NCBI RefSeq assembly: GCF_047495875.1
Contig: NC_092462.1
Span: forward strand, 37,849,523 to 37,913,522
Direction: 5' to 3'
DNA from: Pithys albifrons albifrons
Lineage: Eukaryota > Chordata > Aves > Passeriformes > Thamnophilidae
Length of the DNA: 64,000 nucleotides
The position numbers and the translations under genes were made by a program. Positions 38,901 through 48,034 of this stretch are shown here, piece after piece. The notes beneath the pieces are model-generated. The model worked only from the letters and a program-made list of their open reading frames with translations. It was not told the DNA's origin and ran no database searches. How positions within the stretch are numbered: position 1 is the stretch's first letter; each line of letters opens with the position of its first letter.

Positions 38901-41900
38901 TACGTGTGAACAACTCTAGTAACTATGGCACACTCCTTGAGCTGATGACCATGGGTTTGAAATCCCCCTTTATCTTGATAGGGTGTGATCCTAGGCTGAG
39001 TTAGTGAATTCTGGAATCTAGCATCACTCAGACTCGTGACTGCATTTTTTAGTTAAGAAGCAGTAAATGACACCTGGGAAAATGGCATGCTTGACATTTC
39101 ACCATAAATGTTGGTAACTCCTCAGGATACCTTGCAGGTTTTGTAAGTGTTACTCAAGCCATGAGATGAAAATTAGACATCACCTAAAGAAAAGAGTGAG
39201 CCAGCTGTCTATATCTGAAGAAACAATTTGAATCAAGAAAAGCTGTTTCATATCAGTAGGAATTTACCAGCAGGAAGAGAGGCAACCCTCCTGTCAAGAT
39301 TTCTTGTTGTCTCTTTTAAACTTTCACTTGTGTACTGTTTTGCCATTGGTAAATCGCATTCCCAAAGAACAAATTCCTTGTAAATTCCAATTCCAGAGCA
39401 GTCTTCCAATACATTACCTTTAACAATGACTACTGGTAGGATTACAGAGTATGGCCTGAGCCAAACTAGCAGTTAATTGAAAAGGGAATGCCCCAGCCTA
39501 GCTTAATGGTAGAAAACTAACCTGGTGCACACACACCCAGCCAAAAAAAAAAGTCTCATATTAGTAATATGAATTGATTAGCATTTTGATTAAACAAGGA
39601 CTAAGACTACTAAAAGGGAGGCCAGGGAACACATCTGGGAGTAAAAACAGAGCATAGCAAATGATAGCTCCATATTGCTCAATGCAGGCAAGATATGTGT
39701 TTACCTCACGAGAAATGATAAAAACCATTTCAGTCTTCTGAAAACCTGATAAAAAATATTTACTGCTTTTATTAACACCTTACATGAGTCTGCTGGTCTG
39801 CTTACTGAATGCAACAAAACACTACAGTGTTTCAAAATATTAAGTTACTTCTCTGTCCAAGGCAAGATGTAGAAAGAACTTTTTCCCTCTTCAGGTACCC
39901 TTCTATTCCCCACAATAAATGCCCCTTTTTTATAGCTTTGTTCAATTTGTGCTGGATGTGGATTAAAGTCACAATAACTTGTGTCTTTAGTCAGATCTGT
40001 TAAGACTGCTTTCACACCAGGTCATTAATGCTAAAGAATTGTACAAAGTGAGGTGCGCATCCAGAATGTATATAAGTAATATAGAGGTAGGAGCCAACAA
40101 ACAGAATGAGATGTGAGAGAGAGGCTTGTTCACCAAGTGAAGCCATCCAATTTTTCCCCTTCTCCAAACAGCTGACCCATCAAGACTGCAGTTTTTCCCC
40201 ATAATGGACTAATGCATATCATTCTCCGTATGAATAGAAACCCTGAATTGCAGTTCTGATAACAGCAAATTAATGAAATATTTTATTGTACCCAAAACTG
40301 AAAAGGCTTTATTTTCAAATAAACATTTTCTAACCTTAGCAAAAGACTTTGCATTGTCATTAAGCAAGCTAGTTTAATTTGCTAGCTTCAGTCCAAAACT
40401 ACAATTTAAAAATAATATTCACTCATCTTATATAATCTATTGATGGCAACAGATTATTAGTGCTATATAATAATTTTATGCTGTTACTTTTTAAGCGGAT
40501 AAATTCTTAAATTTCTGTTATTAACATGGAATTGTGCCTGACCTGTTGTGTGTGCTTTGAGGTCACAGCAGTGTCTTTGTTCTTCACAGAACTATGTCAG
40601 AGTTGTAGAGGTGTGGTGGGATGAATACAAAGATTACTTCTATGCCAGTCGGCCGGAGACAAAAGCACTACCCTATGGAGATATATCTGAGCTGAAAAAA
40701 TTCCGTGAAGATCACAACTGCAAAAGTTTTAAGTGGTTTATGGAAGAAATAGCATATGACATAACTTCGTATTATCCCTTACCGCCTAAAAATGTGGACT
40801 GGGGAGAGGTAAATACAACATATATGTACTTTATGTATTTTAGGAGGTTTTTTTTTTTAAATTGAGAATTCAAAAGGAAGCAATTGTTGCTTGACATCAC
40901 TCTGTGAACAGGCAGTTTGATTACTTCTGTTCTAAGCTATATGATACTATCCAGAGAGCTATAGAGATATAATCCCAGAAAAAAAATTATATCTACTTTA
41001 GCAGGTGTGATTTTTTTTTAATTAGCTCCACCAGTCCTTGAAGGATGATTTGTGTCTAGCCTTGTCTTCAGTTATATGTAAAGCTCTTTTTTCCATAATT
41101 GGAATATGTGTTTTCTCAAATGATAAAATGTGAATCCTGCATGTAGGACTATTGGTGAAGATTAACAAGTGAGAATATTTTTCTGTGAAGCCCTAAAGAA
41201 TAGATCATGAAATCCAGGTGAAGTACATTCTGCCTGCCTTTGGCAGACTAGGGTGTACTCATACAATTACAGCTTCAGTGATTCCCTTATCTGCAGATAA
41301 TAATTTGATATGATTCTGTAACCACTGTTTCCAGCATTAGTATGGGAGTATGACCTCTAAATGAAGAAAGTGGTTACAAATGTGGCATTTTCATGTGGTT
41401 GACAGAGTGAGGTAGCATATCACCAGGTGAATGCAGGAAACCTCACTGAATCCTCCTGATCTCATTCTGTCATTTAACCCACACTTGGGAGAGCACTTAC
41501 TGCAGTTCCCTGCTAGCTTTAGATTGACTTTTTCCCCTCTGCAGTTGGTTCCAGTCTTGCCCTATCTCTCCTCTTAATTTCACTTTTGCAGATTGTTGAG
41601 GCAAAATCAGAAAAATCTTTCATTAGCTGAGGAGTACTCCTGTGTCACACCAAATTTAACAATCTTCTTTCCCAAGATATAATGGACGTTATTTTGTAAC
41701 TTCAAAAGTGCATTAGAAACTACAGATCTATGCTGTTTCCTATGGCCAAGAAAGTGTCATCTCTAATTTCTCAGAAGAATGAGCAATACAGAGCATGTGC
41801 ATGCTGAAAGGTGGTACAAATTATCTTATCTGAGGGACCAGGTGAACAATGCACCTTGATATCTTGCCTGAAAGCTAGCACAAAGGATCAGCTACTATAT

Positions 41901-44900
41901 TAGCATTAGATCTTCTTTTGAATCCACATAAAGGGTTAAGAAGACACACTGTATAATGCTATTCACCAAGGAGAAAGCGTCTGAAGAGAATAAAATAATA
42001 ATGGTGACCCTATGGGAAATCATCTCTGATAAAAGCAAGTAGGTCTACTGAAGCAACAGGAAAGCTCTAAGTTCAGAGACTTCTCTGAAATTTTCTTCAA
42101 CTCTTCTTCACAGTCTACTACTTATTCTACCTCTGATAAATCCCTTCTCCCCATTTGTAATGCCACACTGATTGCATTTCCAAACTATAAGGTTTGAAAT
42201 TATGGACTTCATCTTCCCTAATGCTCTCTGAAAGTCAGGGCTAAGCTTAGTCCTCCAGATTTTCTATACTCTTACAAAGAAGAAAGAGGGTCTGGCAAAG
42301 AAAATAGATCTGGGAAAAATGTTACTTGTGTCATAAAGTCTGTATAAATCTGCTTGTTGGCTCTTCTGTGCAGGGAGTGAGATAATCAGCAGTTGAGGCA
42401 TGCGTTATGACAGGACTTCTGTTCCTTATCCCTGTGTCTCTGCCTGTCCCTCATCACTTTTACTTATTTTTTTTTTTCTGTGTAATTGCTGCTGCAGAAA
42501 GAATATCTGAGCAGCTGGGCCAGTGGACTGTGCCTGTCTGTGGATAATAGCTGCTGTGCATAACTTTTCCACATCCCACTTCTCTTCATCCATAAGATGA
42601 AAGAGAACAATTTAGCTGAGCTCCTGCTTTATTTATGAAGACCTGGGAGATGAAACATGCTCTGACAGAAGACTGAATAAATTAAAATACTTGATATTTT
42701 TTGTGTTATTAATTTGGAACTAAGCTTTGCAACTCTAACTTTATCAGTGTACTCCAACTCTCATAAGAGCCTGCAAATTAATATGGGCATCTTGAAGCTT
42801 CATCTTCCAGACTGGGTTAGCATAAATATTTAAATTTCATACTCAGGTTTGTCTCATCTCTCTCTGTCAGATACCTGTTTCTGGTTTGAAAATAGGTGGG
42901 AATTTTCTAAGTCCTCGTCACTTATTTTTTCCTGGAGACTAACTTAGAATGCAAAACCTCTTTTCCAGATTAGAGGCTTTGAAACCTCTTATTGCATTGA
43001 CAGCATGGGCCACACCAATGGTGGCTTTGTTGAGCTTGGCCCATGTCACAGAATGGGAGGAAATCAGGTAAGGAGCTTGGAGACAAGTCTGAAGGAGAAT
43101 TGATTGCTGTGGATTGATAACAGGCTGATTTTCTGTTAAGCTTGTACATAAAGCCACTTACAAGGATGGAAGTTAGGATTTTCCATAAGTGTACTGACAT
43201 TGCTAAAATATGGCAATCAGAAAATACCATTTCAAACATTAGTGGTACAAAATTGGAGGCAAATTCATAATCGCTTCTTCAGAGAAGCACGTACAGGAAG
43301 AAGCAACCATATCACTGCATTAGAATAACTACAGCTCTTACCATTGCTACTGATTCATCACTTATCTTCACTTAATAATTAATCCTGCAGGACAACCCCT
43401 TTACTCACTTAGGCCCAATTATTTCACAAAGTTGTTTTGTGCTAATGGCAGTACAAAACACTTTTGTACAACAAGCCATCTCCCAATAAATGAGAGAAGA
43501 AATTGAAAAGAAATTTGTCTCTGCTTCATTTACAATTTACTTGACAGAACATAATTACTATTAGATGATTGCAATCCAAGCTTCTCATGTGTTTGACCTG
43601 TATCTTCACCAACCTACCCACACTACCCCACACACCTGCTGTTCTCTCTCTACATCTCCTTTTTTTGGTTGGAAAATTTTTCAGAATTTAAAGTCCTTAT
43701 TTAAGCCATTGTAAACTTAAACCTGGCATTTTTTTTACAACAATCATGAAATCACATGCAGAATGATGCTTTTAGAAGTAATATGTGGGTTAGCTCTTAA
43801 TAGCCTCTGGAAATACCTCTTTTATTTTAATACTTAATGAAAAGGTTCCCTAAACTACTTTTTCTGTATATGATACTCAAAACATCCTGTAATAATTATT
43901 TCATAAGTAGCTAGGATAATCTTTGTGTATCTAGATGCCTTAGTTTGATTTTCTGCATGGGTAAAATGCCAAAGTTTTGCTGTCTTCACATGAAATTACT
44001 GTCCAGGACCAAGGACTTAGTACCAGACTTTTACAAAGATAGTGGATTGTTTGATCATCAAATCATATAAAGGTTTTAATCAAACACATTCAGAAGTCTC
44101 CCAAATAGGAATCCCTTTACCATTTTTGTCTTGCTGGTTAACTTCCTTAGCCTTCGAAATCCTACTGAAAGTTATCCATGAAATTCAGTGGTGTGATAGT
44201 AAAAGTGTGTTACATTGTGTAAAATAAAGAACCCTCCTGAAGGATCATCAGAATAAAACCAGAGAACATTTTGAATGTAGCAGTTTCATTGTATTTTCAG
44301 TGTGTCTAAAATACTCTTGACCCAACTGTTAAAAAAATGTCTTTTTTTCTTCTGTTAGCTTTTCCGAATCAATGAAGCTAATCAACTTATGCAGTACGAT
44401 CAGTGCTTAACTAAAGGACCAGATGGATCCAAAATTATGATTACACACTGTAATCAAAATGAGTACAAGGATTGGCAATTCTTCAAGGTATGCAACAGAT
44501 ATATAGAAGAAACCAAATTTTTAGATTTCATCCTGTGTTTTTGCACCTTTTCAAAATTGTTTTATGTATATCTGAAATTAAAGCTCTATGACAAGGTTAA
44601 CTGTATCAAGTAAATTGTAAATGGTAGATTCTCAGAAATACATGCTTGCCAGAAAAACTTACTCTAGGAAGATGCTTTTGTTTAGAAGCTCTAAGTTCTG
44701 CCTTCTGTACCAAATCTTTAAGGAAAATTTCATGAGTCTCATGTGCTGCCACAGGTATGTTAGGAGTTAGCGCTTGTCTCCAAGGAAGCAAAGAGTATGT
44801 CCACTACCAGGAACAATGTTTATAAAAGCTTTTAGTGCCATCACCACCTCTGCTTGCATGCTTTCTATCAAGAAAGTTTCTTTATCTCATGTATGCTGTG

Positions 44901-47086
44901 AGGAGATTGCTTAAATGCTGGAGTGCATATAGCAGCTAGAGCCAGTATTAAATCTAATTTTGGCTGATCTAAATTGAAATGTTTCTCTGTTTAAAGACAG
45001 ACAATACTTTTAATCCTGCATAGGTGCAGGTAAATGTAATACTACACTGTGTTTTGTGTTGTCTTTGTCTACTTCAATATTTCTTTTTCCTGTTCATTAG
45101 CCATCCTCGAATAAAAATAACATGTTCTGTTGTGAATTCTGGGTATGGTGCTGTTATAATGCTATTGCAAAATCTATGACTTTTTAATAAGGATTTGGAA
45201 TGTTAGCTGATATACATGTGAAGGCTGCTACAGTCTATTTAGTCACTTGATCTGTGAGTTCTCTGTTCATAATTGTTTTGTGTTACTTCAAAAAATGTCT
45301 AAGGTTCTATTTCTGTTTGTCACTTAAAAAATTAAACTGAATAGTCTAAGGGTGCTGTTATCCTGGATGTAGCCACACATGACTTGCCTCTGTATCTAAG
45401 AAACTATTCTGTGTCAATTTTTCTTCATTCTGTCTAGCATATTGCATATTTATTATTTCATCACCTGGTTATCTGGATTGCTTGTTATTTGTCTGAAAGA
45501 TTTGGGCACTGTTGAGTGCAGCAAAATATTTTTGTTATCCTTTAAGCCATTCCACTATTTCTGGTGTTTGCATAGATCTAGGAAATACCAGGCACTGTAA
45601 TGCCATTTCCAACCAGATCAGCTTTCTTGTGCCATATAGACAGACAAAATTCTTTAAATCTGAAATGTAAAAATCAATAGACAGTGTTTTGCTGCCTTCT
45701 TTGGCTTTAAAGTTGTAATAATACGTAGCATTTGTTAACTCTTATCCATTCTAGTGTGCCAGCATGTTACTTGACTTCTTTCTAAGCATTTCTTTTATTC
45801 AAGAAGATCCATTTCCTCTACACTGGTACCAAGTTGTGCAATTGCTTGCTTATTACCACAAATTTCAAGGAAGCCCAATGGGCACAGTCTGGACTGTAGA
45901 ACAAAACCCTGACTGGCTTTTAGAAGGAAAAAAAAGGGAGGGTGAGAGTGAAAGGACCAGCAGTGAGCAGTAGCAGTAGCAGTGCTTCAGTGCCCATGAG
46001 CAAGCACTGAGAACAGGGCTGGCAGTGGTGTGCCTGTTGCTTTTCTCCAGACATCGATTTACCTCTCCAAGTAGAGGCCCCCCATATCTGGCCACACGAA
46101 AGGAGCAAGTATTGAGGTGAACCAACATTTGGCCGTGCAAATGGGGGAGGGGGGCGTGGGGCTGAGGGGAGGTGGAAAGGCTCCTCATGTTAGGGTGAGC
46201 TGGGCACATGGGGGAAGGGCTGCTGAGCCCCGGCCCAGCTGCAAGCGCCATGGGCTTCCTTTTGCTCCCTTACCCTCCACACTACACGCAACCAGTTGGT
46301 AAGTCAGGGCTGCATCTGGCACAGAGGGGTCAGCAAGCAGGAGATCAAAGTAAGGAAGCATGCAAAGCGTGGAAGGAGCCAAATGTGCAAGAATCAGCCT
46401 GAATGTAGCTGGTACAATAGGTATGCAGTTCCGTAGGCAGCCTCCTGTTCCTCCAGAAGCCAAACTTAACTCTCATACTCTCTACTCTTCCTTTTGCCAG
46501 CCAAATGGGGAATTAAGTTAGTACTGTTTTTTCCCCTGTGTGGTTGATGTTGGTCTTCTGCTCTTGCTTTCTGTGAGGGCTAACCAGAGGAGGATCTGCC
46601 CAGTGAAATCCTCATAGAGCTGACCTCAAGAGTCAGTTTTTAGTTTGGTTATAGGATGAATGAAATGACTAGAAGCATTTTAGATACAGGTTTTCTCATT
46701 CCTTAGCAGTTTATTGCCTAAGAGAAACAGTAGGCATCTAAACTACACTTATGTGAACCAAGGAAGGCTATGAAGGCTATGAAACTCTAGGTTTAACAAA
46801 TAGTAAAATGAGTATGGAACTAATATGTTCTGGGACCTTGAAACCTGGTTTTGTAAATAGCTATATTAAAGTTGTAAAGTAAATGTTAAAAAACCCCAAA
46901 CCAAACAAAAATAAACCAACAGATTTTCCTGATGGTTTTGTTTTTCAGAATCTGCACAGATTTACTCACATTCCGTCGGGCAAGTGCTTGGATCGCTCCG
47001 AAGTCCTCCATCAAGTTTTCATTTCAGAGTGTGACTCCAGTAAAGCAACACAAAAGTGGGAAATGAACAACATCCTTAGTGTGTAG
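8454..47086 (+). CDS. GALNT7: Polypeptide N-acetylgalactosaminyltransferase 7, exons 2-12 (5' end missing)
   Basis: This Golgi type II membrane enzyme transfers GalNAc from UDP-GalNAc to Ser/Thr of mucin-type proteins; the family member GALNT7 prefers peptides that already carry GalNAc. Eleven coding exon positions join in one frame (613 residues visible, counting one of the two alternative exons at the sixth position). Visible residues 1-150 are the luminal stem. About 150-420 form the GT-A catalytic fold, with the DxH metal motif at D257/H259, the WGGEN motif at 368-372 and a metal-ligand His at about 396. About 495-613 form the ricin-type lectin domain. As I recall it, human GALNT7 is 657 residues, so about 44 N-terminal residues with the membrane anchor are encoded upstream of this window. 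All junctions are GT/AG, and I see no frameshift or premature stop. Identification rests on near-identity to the remembered vertebrate protein, so it is secure. Coordinates span introns; exons are listed separately. Confidence 0.97.
9743..9855 (-). pseudogene. 5S rRNA-derived sequence (5S pseudogene or head of a 5S-type SINE)
   Basis: The reverse complement aligns along nearly the whole length of vertebrate 5S rRNA. Matching landmarks on the + strand are CCTACAG at the start, CAGTATTCCCGGG, TCCATCCAAG, GGGCCTGACCCTGCTTAG, GAGATC and CAGGGTGGCAT, in the right order and spacing. Numerous substitutions, including in the internal control region, argue against a working gene. The non-5S sequence following it in minus orientation (down to about 9550) may be a SINE body, as in AmnSINE1-type elements; I could not confirm that body from memory. 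Confidence 0.85.
13980..15600 (-). repeat. Old CR1/L3-like LINE fragments in reverse
   Basis: Several stretches read as the reverse complement of avian CR1-like LINE internal sequence. These are TGGCCTGCAATTC through GATAAAGATTGGTGTCACGTT (about 14008-14060), TGATCATGTATCAGCCC to TTTGAAAGATA (about 14380-14440), ATCCTTCCTTTCTTGAAGGT to TGTGATCCATCCAGTCTCA (about 14980-15135), and GCACGGGCTCAGGCAATATT with its surroundings (about 15360-15560). They may be one broken element or several. No reading frame survives. Confidence 0.6.
14499..14514 (+). repeat. G16 homopolymer
   Basis: Sixteen consecutive G on the sense strand in intron 2, between old LINE fragments. The exact length may be a sequencing estimate. 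Confidence 0.85.
20980..21620. other. Possible decayed LTR-like segment
   Basis: The segment has compact promoter- and tail-like phrases (TTTTACTCAAATAAAAGG, TTTCTCCATTGGCTGAG) and a higher GC content than its surroundings, as seen in old retroviral LTRs. I found no TG...CA ends or target duplication, so this remains a weak suggestion. Confidence 0.25.
23693..23859 (+). CDS. GALNT7: GALNT7 exon 3 (start of catalytic domain)
   Basis: The exon is 167 nt, after TTTTTACAG and before GTATATG. It completes the split Glu codon and reads [14 protein letters not shown], then the first Rossmann-like strand with [16 protein letters not shown] and the [10 protein letters not shown] segment that contacts UDP in this family. 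It ends one base into a codon that exon 4 completes. The preceding intron is about 14.8 kb. Confidence 0.96.
23860..30076. other. GALNT7 intron 3
   Basis: A 6.2-kb intron. It carries one well-defined solo LTR at 25262-25877. Elsewhere I see AT-rich sequence with no supported exon, RNA gene or further repeat. Confidence 0.8.
25262..25877 (+). mobile_element. Solo LTR of an endogenous retrovirus with 5-bp target duplication
   Basis: A 616-bp element starts TGTCCTGGTTTGAGCTGG and ends CCATAACA, that is TG...CA. It is flanked by identical ATACT at 25257-25261 and 25878-25882. The short direct repeat of 5 bp fits ERVL-type integration. No internal retroviral sequence adjoins it, so it is a solo LTR left by recombination. 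The start resembles LTR families common in songbirds. Orientation is taken from the TG start and is probable. Confidence 0.9.
30077..30207 (+). CDS. GALNT7: GALNT7 exon 4
   Basis: The exon is 131 nt, after TTGATAG and before GTATGAG. It completes an Ala codon ([10 protein letters not shown]) and encodes the helix and strand [20 protein letters not shown] followed by [10 protein letters not shown], the conserved sugar-nucleotide-binding portion of GalNAc-transferases. It ends in phase 0. Confidence 0.96.
30208..32366. other. GALNT7 introns 4 and 5
   Basis: Intron 4 is 236 nt (30208-30443) and intron 5 is 1843 nt (30524-32366), with exon 5 between them. Intron 5 ends with a CU-rich tract (CTCTTTCTTTCCCTTCT) ahead of exon 6a that could bind PTB-type repressors. 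Two tandem CCCTAA-like units at about 32037 are too short to be a telomeric repeat. Nothing else was recognised. Confidence 0.75.
30444..30523 (+). CDS. GALNT7: GALNT7 exon 5 (DxH metal motif)
   Basis: The exon is 80 nt, after a T-rich tract and AAAG acceptor and before GTAATG. It encodes [18 protein letters not shown] and the lead-in to the alternative exon. LDAH carries the DxH Mn2+-binding motif (visible residues D257 and H259). It ends as AG in phase 2, so it can join to exon 6a or exon 6b, both of which start with A and complete an Arg codon. Confidence 0.96.
32367..32549 (+). CDS. GALNT7: GALNT7 exon 6a (first of two alternative exons)
   Basis: The exon is 183 nt, after a pyrimidine tract and TTTCAG and before GTAAAG. 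It supplies the end of one Arg codon, 60 whole residues ([20 protein letters not shown] through KHKTEPY) and the start of another Arg codon, so it fits exon 5 and exon 7 exactly. It has no stop in frame. It shares 47 of 60 residues with exon 6b, including the whole [15 protein letters not shown] core, while differing mainly near IDGN and in the basic stretch before KTEPY. Intact splice sites and an intact frame argue that it is a functional exon and not a decayed copy. Which exon dominates in each tissue cannot be told from DNA. Confidence 0.9.
32550..32714 (+). promoter_or_regulatory. Intron between exons 6a and 6b with distant-branchpoint architecture
   Basis: This 165-nt intron has no AG dinucleotide from 32560 to 32712; the only later AG is the acceptor at 32713-32714. 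A branchpoint-like TCTAAAC sits at 32594-32600, followed directly by a pyrimidine tract (32600-32632, 30 of 33 pyrimidines). That places the candidate branch A about 49 nt from the exon 6a donor and about 116 nt from the exon 6b acceptor. A more ordinary alternative branch site, ATAAC with A at 32679, lies 35 nt before the acceptor. The first arrangement would sterically block splicing of 6a to 6b. The geometry is seen directly; its use is inferred. Confidence 0.7.
32715..32897 (+). CDS. GALNT7: GALNT7 exon 6b (second of two alternative exons)
   Basis: The exon is 183 nt, after CCACCCTGCAG and before GTAATC. It has the same length and phases as exon 6a and starts [20 protein letters not shown]. 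Read against the human GALNT7 sequence as I remember it, this exon is closer to the usual form ([26 protein letters not shown]). It lies 165 nt after exon 6a. Use of 6a or 6b alone gives equally long proteins; use of both or neither also keeps the frame. Exclusivity therefore has to come from the splicing signals and not from frame disruption. Confidence 0.94.
32961..33345 (+). promoter_or_regulatory. Cluster of three UGCAUG splicing-enhancer motifs downstream of exon 6b
   Basis: TGCATG occurs at 32961-32966, 33316-33321 and 33340-33345 on the sense strand, beginning 64 nt after the exon 6b donor. RBFOX proteins bind UGCAUG, and binding downstream of an exon usually promotes its inclusion. 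A role in favouring exon 6b in neural or muscle cells is an inference from motif position. Confidence 0.5.
35216..35785 (+). mobile_element. Solo LTR of an endogenous retrovirus
   Basis: A 570-bp element begins TGTCATGGTTTAACCCCAGC and ends CAAAACCAGCACA, matching in form a widespread avian ERVL-type LTR family. Flanks are TGCTC (35211-35215) and TGCTG (35786-35790), a 5-bp target duplication with one later substitution. Poly(A)-type sequence TTTAATAAGG and a CACGTG-like patch lie inside. No adjoining internal region was seen. Confidence 0.85.
36499..36616 (+). CDS. GALNT7: GALNT7 exon 7 (WGGEN motif)
   Basis: The exon is 118 nt, after TTTTTTAG and before GTAACA. Its first base completes the Arg codon left open by exon 6a or 6b. 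It encodes [38 protein letters not shown], containing the Gal/GalNAc-transferase WGGEN motif (visible residues 368-372) with the catalytic Glu region. It ends in phase 0. Confidence 0.96.
38498..38620 (+). CDS. GALNT7: GALNT7 exon 8
   Basis: The exon is 123 nt (41 codons), after CTTGTAG and before GTACTG. It encodes [20 protein letters not shown] and then [21 protein letters not shown]. The His of VGHIY (about visible residue 396) is the third metal ligand in the family, and the following stretch is the flexible active-site lid of GalNAc-transferases. Confidence 0.96.
40590..40808 (+). CDS. GALNT7: GALNT7 exon 9
   Basis: The exon is 219 nt (73 codons), after TTCTTCACAG and before GTAAAT. It encodes the end of the catalytic domain ([20 protein letters not shown], then [20 protein letters not shown]) and the linker to the lectin domain ([11 protein letters not shown]). 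WWDEYK is strongly conserved in the family. Confidence 0.96.
42969..43067 (+). CDS. GALNT7: GALNT7 exon 10 (start of lectin domain)
   Basis: The exon is 99 nt (33 codons), after TTTTCCAG and before GTAAGG. It encodes [20 protein letters not shown] and [13 protein letters not shown], the first repeat of the C-terminal ricin-type lectin domain, with the paired Cys residues expected for its disulfide. Confidence 0.95.
44359..44487 (+). CDS. GALNT7: GALNT7 exon 11 (lectin domain, middle repeat)
   Basis: The exon is 129 nt (43 codons), after TCTGTTAG and before GTATGC. It encodes [20 protein letters not shown] and [23 protein letters not shown], the second lectin repeat ending in a W-containing QxW-like segment. 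It ends in phase 0. Confidence 0.95.
46143..46169 (+). promoter_or_regulatory. G-quadruplex-capable run in intron 11
   Basis: Four G-runs of four or more bases are separated by loops of 1, 3 and 4 bases on the sense strand, which meets the standard G4 pattern with short loops. The pre-mRNA could also fold. The function is unknown; it lies about 780 nt before the last exon. Confidence 0.5.
46949..47086 (+). CDS. GALNT7: GALNT7 exon 12 (lectin domain end and stop)
   Basis: The coding part is 138 nt, after TTTTTCAG. It encodes [45 protein letters not shown] and then TAG at 47084-47086. CLD and QKW are the canonical marks of the last ricin-type repeat. The exon continues into the 3' UTR. Confidence 0.96.
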   Translation, partial: NLHRFTHIPSGKCLDRSEVLHQVFISECDSSKATQKWEMNNILSV

Positions 47087-47246
47087 ACAGACAAAACCTA
47101 CCTACTGATGCATTCATTTGTACAGGACTGAAAATAGCCTGAAAACTGCTGCAGTTATTAACTTTGTACAGCTGTGAGCCTCCTGGCTTGGATGAAGGAC
47201 ATAGAGGAACTGTGATTATTACAATAACATTATCATCCGCAGTTAA

Positions 47247-47289
47247 TGTTTACAAAACTGCTTTACCTTAAACTCTGTAGATGTTTACA
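47247..47289 (+). promoter_or_regulatory. Two 8-mer miR-30 target sites
   Basis: TGTTTACA, the full 8-mer match to the miR-30-5p seed, occurs at 47247-47254 and 47282-47289, starting 161 and 196 nt after the stop codon. The sites start 35 nt apart, inside the range where neighbouring sites act cooperatively. GALNT7 is an established miR-30b/30d target in human melanoma work, which supports function here. Confidence 0.75.
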
Positions 47290-47502
47290 TCTTTTTGTTT
47301 TAAGATGTTGGTAAATTTATGTGCTGTTAGCTATGTTTCTTAGGAACATAGTTAAAAGCGTTGTCTTCTTCGGGATTACACTCAGGGGTCTGAAGGCAGT
47401 TCTTTTAAACACACTTGAAAAGGTTGGAGTAACCAGATTTTCATAGAACTTGGTGATTATCAACCTATTGTATATTTTTATTTAATTTTACATCTTACTA
47501 AG

Positions 47503-47510
47503 CACTGCCA
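47503..47510 (+). promoter_or_regulatory. 8-mer miR-34/449 seed match
   Basis: CACTGCCA is a full 8-mer for the miR-34/449 family, 417 nt after the stop codon in the GALNT7 3' UTR. A single site can occur by chance, so function is uncertain. Confidence 0.4.
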
Positions 47511-47987
47511 CAGGTTATTAGCCAGGGTGGCCTTCTTTCACAGTCATGCTGCTTTTTTGGAAGATGAATTTCAACATATTTAGTGCCTCTTTCATTTCTC
47601 TCTTTCACAAGAAAAGCATTTGTTGAAAATTATAAAATGGATTTTTCTGAGCTGTCACCAGAGGTAGGGACAAACTGTACCACCCTTTGTAATTATTGTA
47701 TTAGCAAAGACAAAATTTTATTGCCAGTTTGGCTGCTCTACTTCAACTGAATGCTTTGTGCAGTGGAAGGAAGAGTTTCAAGTTTAGTGGTAATGTAGTA
47801 TGTTTTTAGGAGGTAAGCACCCTCACAATTCCAGTTAAAAATTTATAAGCACTAACTTGCTTGTTTAAACCATGCCTTACATAAAAATAATTGAAATAAA
47901 CAACAAAAGAAAAAAGGCCGTACAATTATGTAAAACTTGGAAATAATCAAATGCTTCATTTATATTGTTATTTTGAATGGAAATCAC

Positions 47988-48034
47988 TTAGAGGTGGACT
48001 AAAACTTTCAATTAGAGGTGGACTAAACTTTTAA
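47988..48034 (+). repeat. Short tandem duplication in GALNT7 3' UTR
   Basis: Two adjoining near-identical units, 47988-48011 (24 nt) and 48012-48034 (23 nt), each begin TTAGAGGTGGACTAAA. They differ by a lost A and one substitution, consistent with a fairly recent slippage duplication. Confidence 0.9.

Larger units (their letters stand above)
36617..46948. other. GALNT7 introns 7-11
   Basis: These are the introns 36617-38497, 38621-40589, 40809-42968, 43068-44358 and 44488-46948. They are mostly AT-rich without recognisable content. Exceptions are a faint mariner-like phrase at about 37006-37035 and a GC-rich patch in intron 11 at about 45890-46480 with a G-quadruplex-capable run at 46143-46169. 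Confidence 0.75.
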
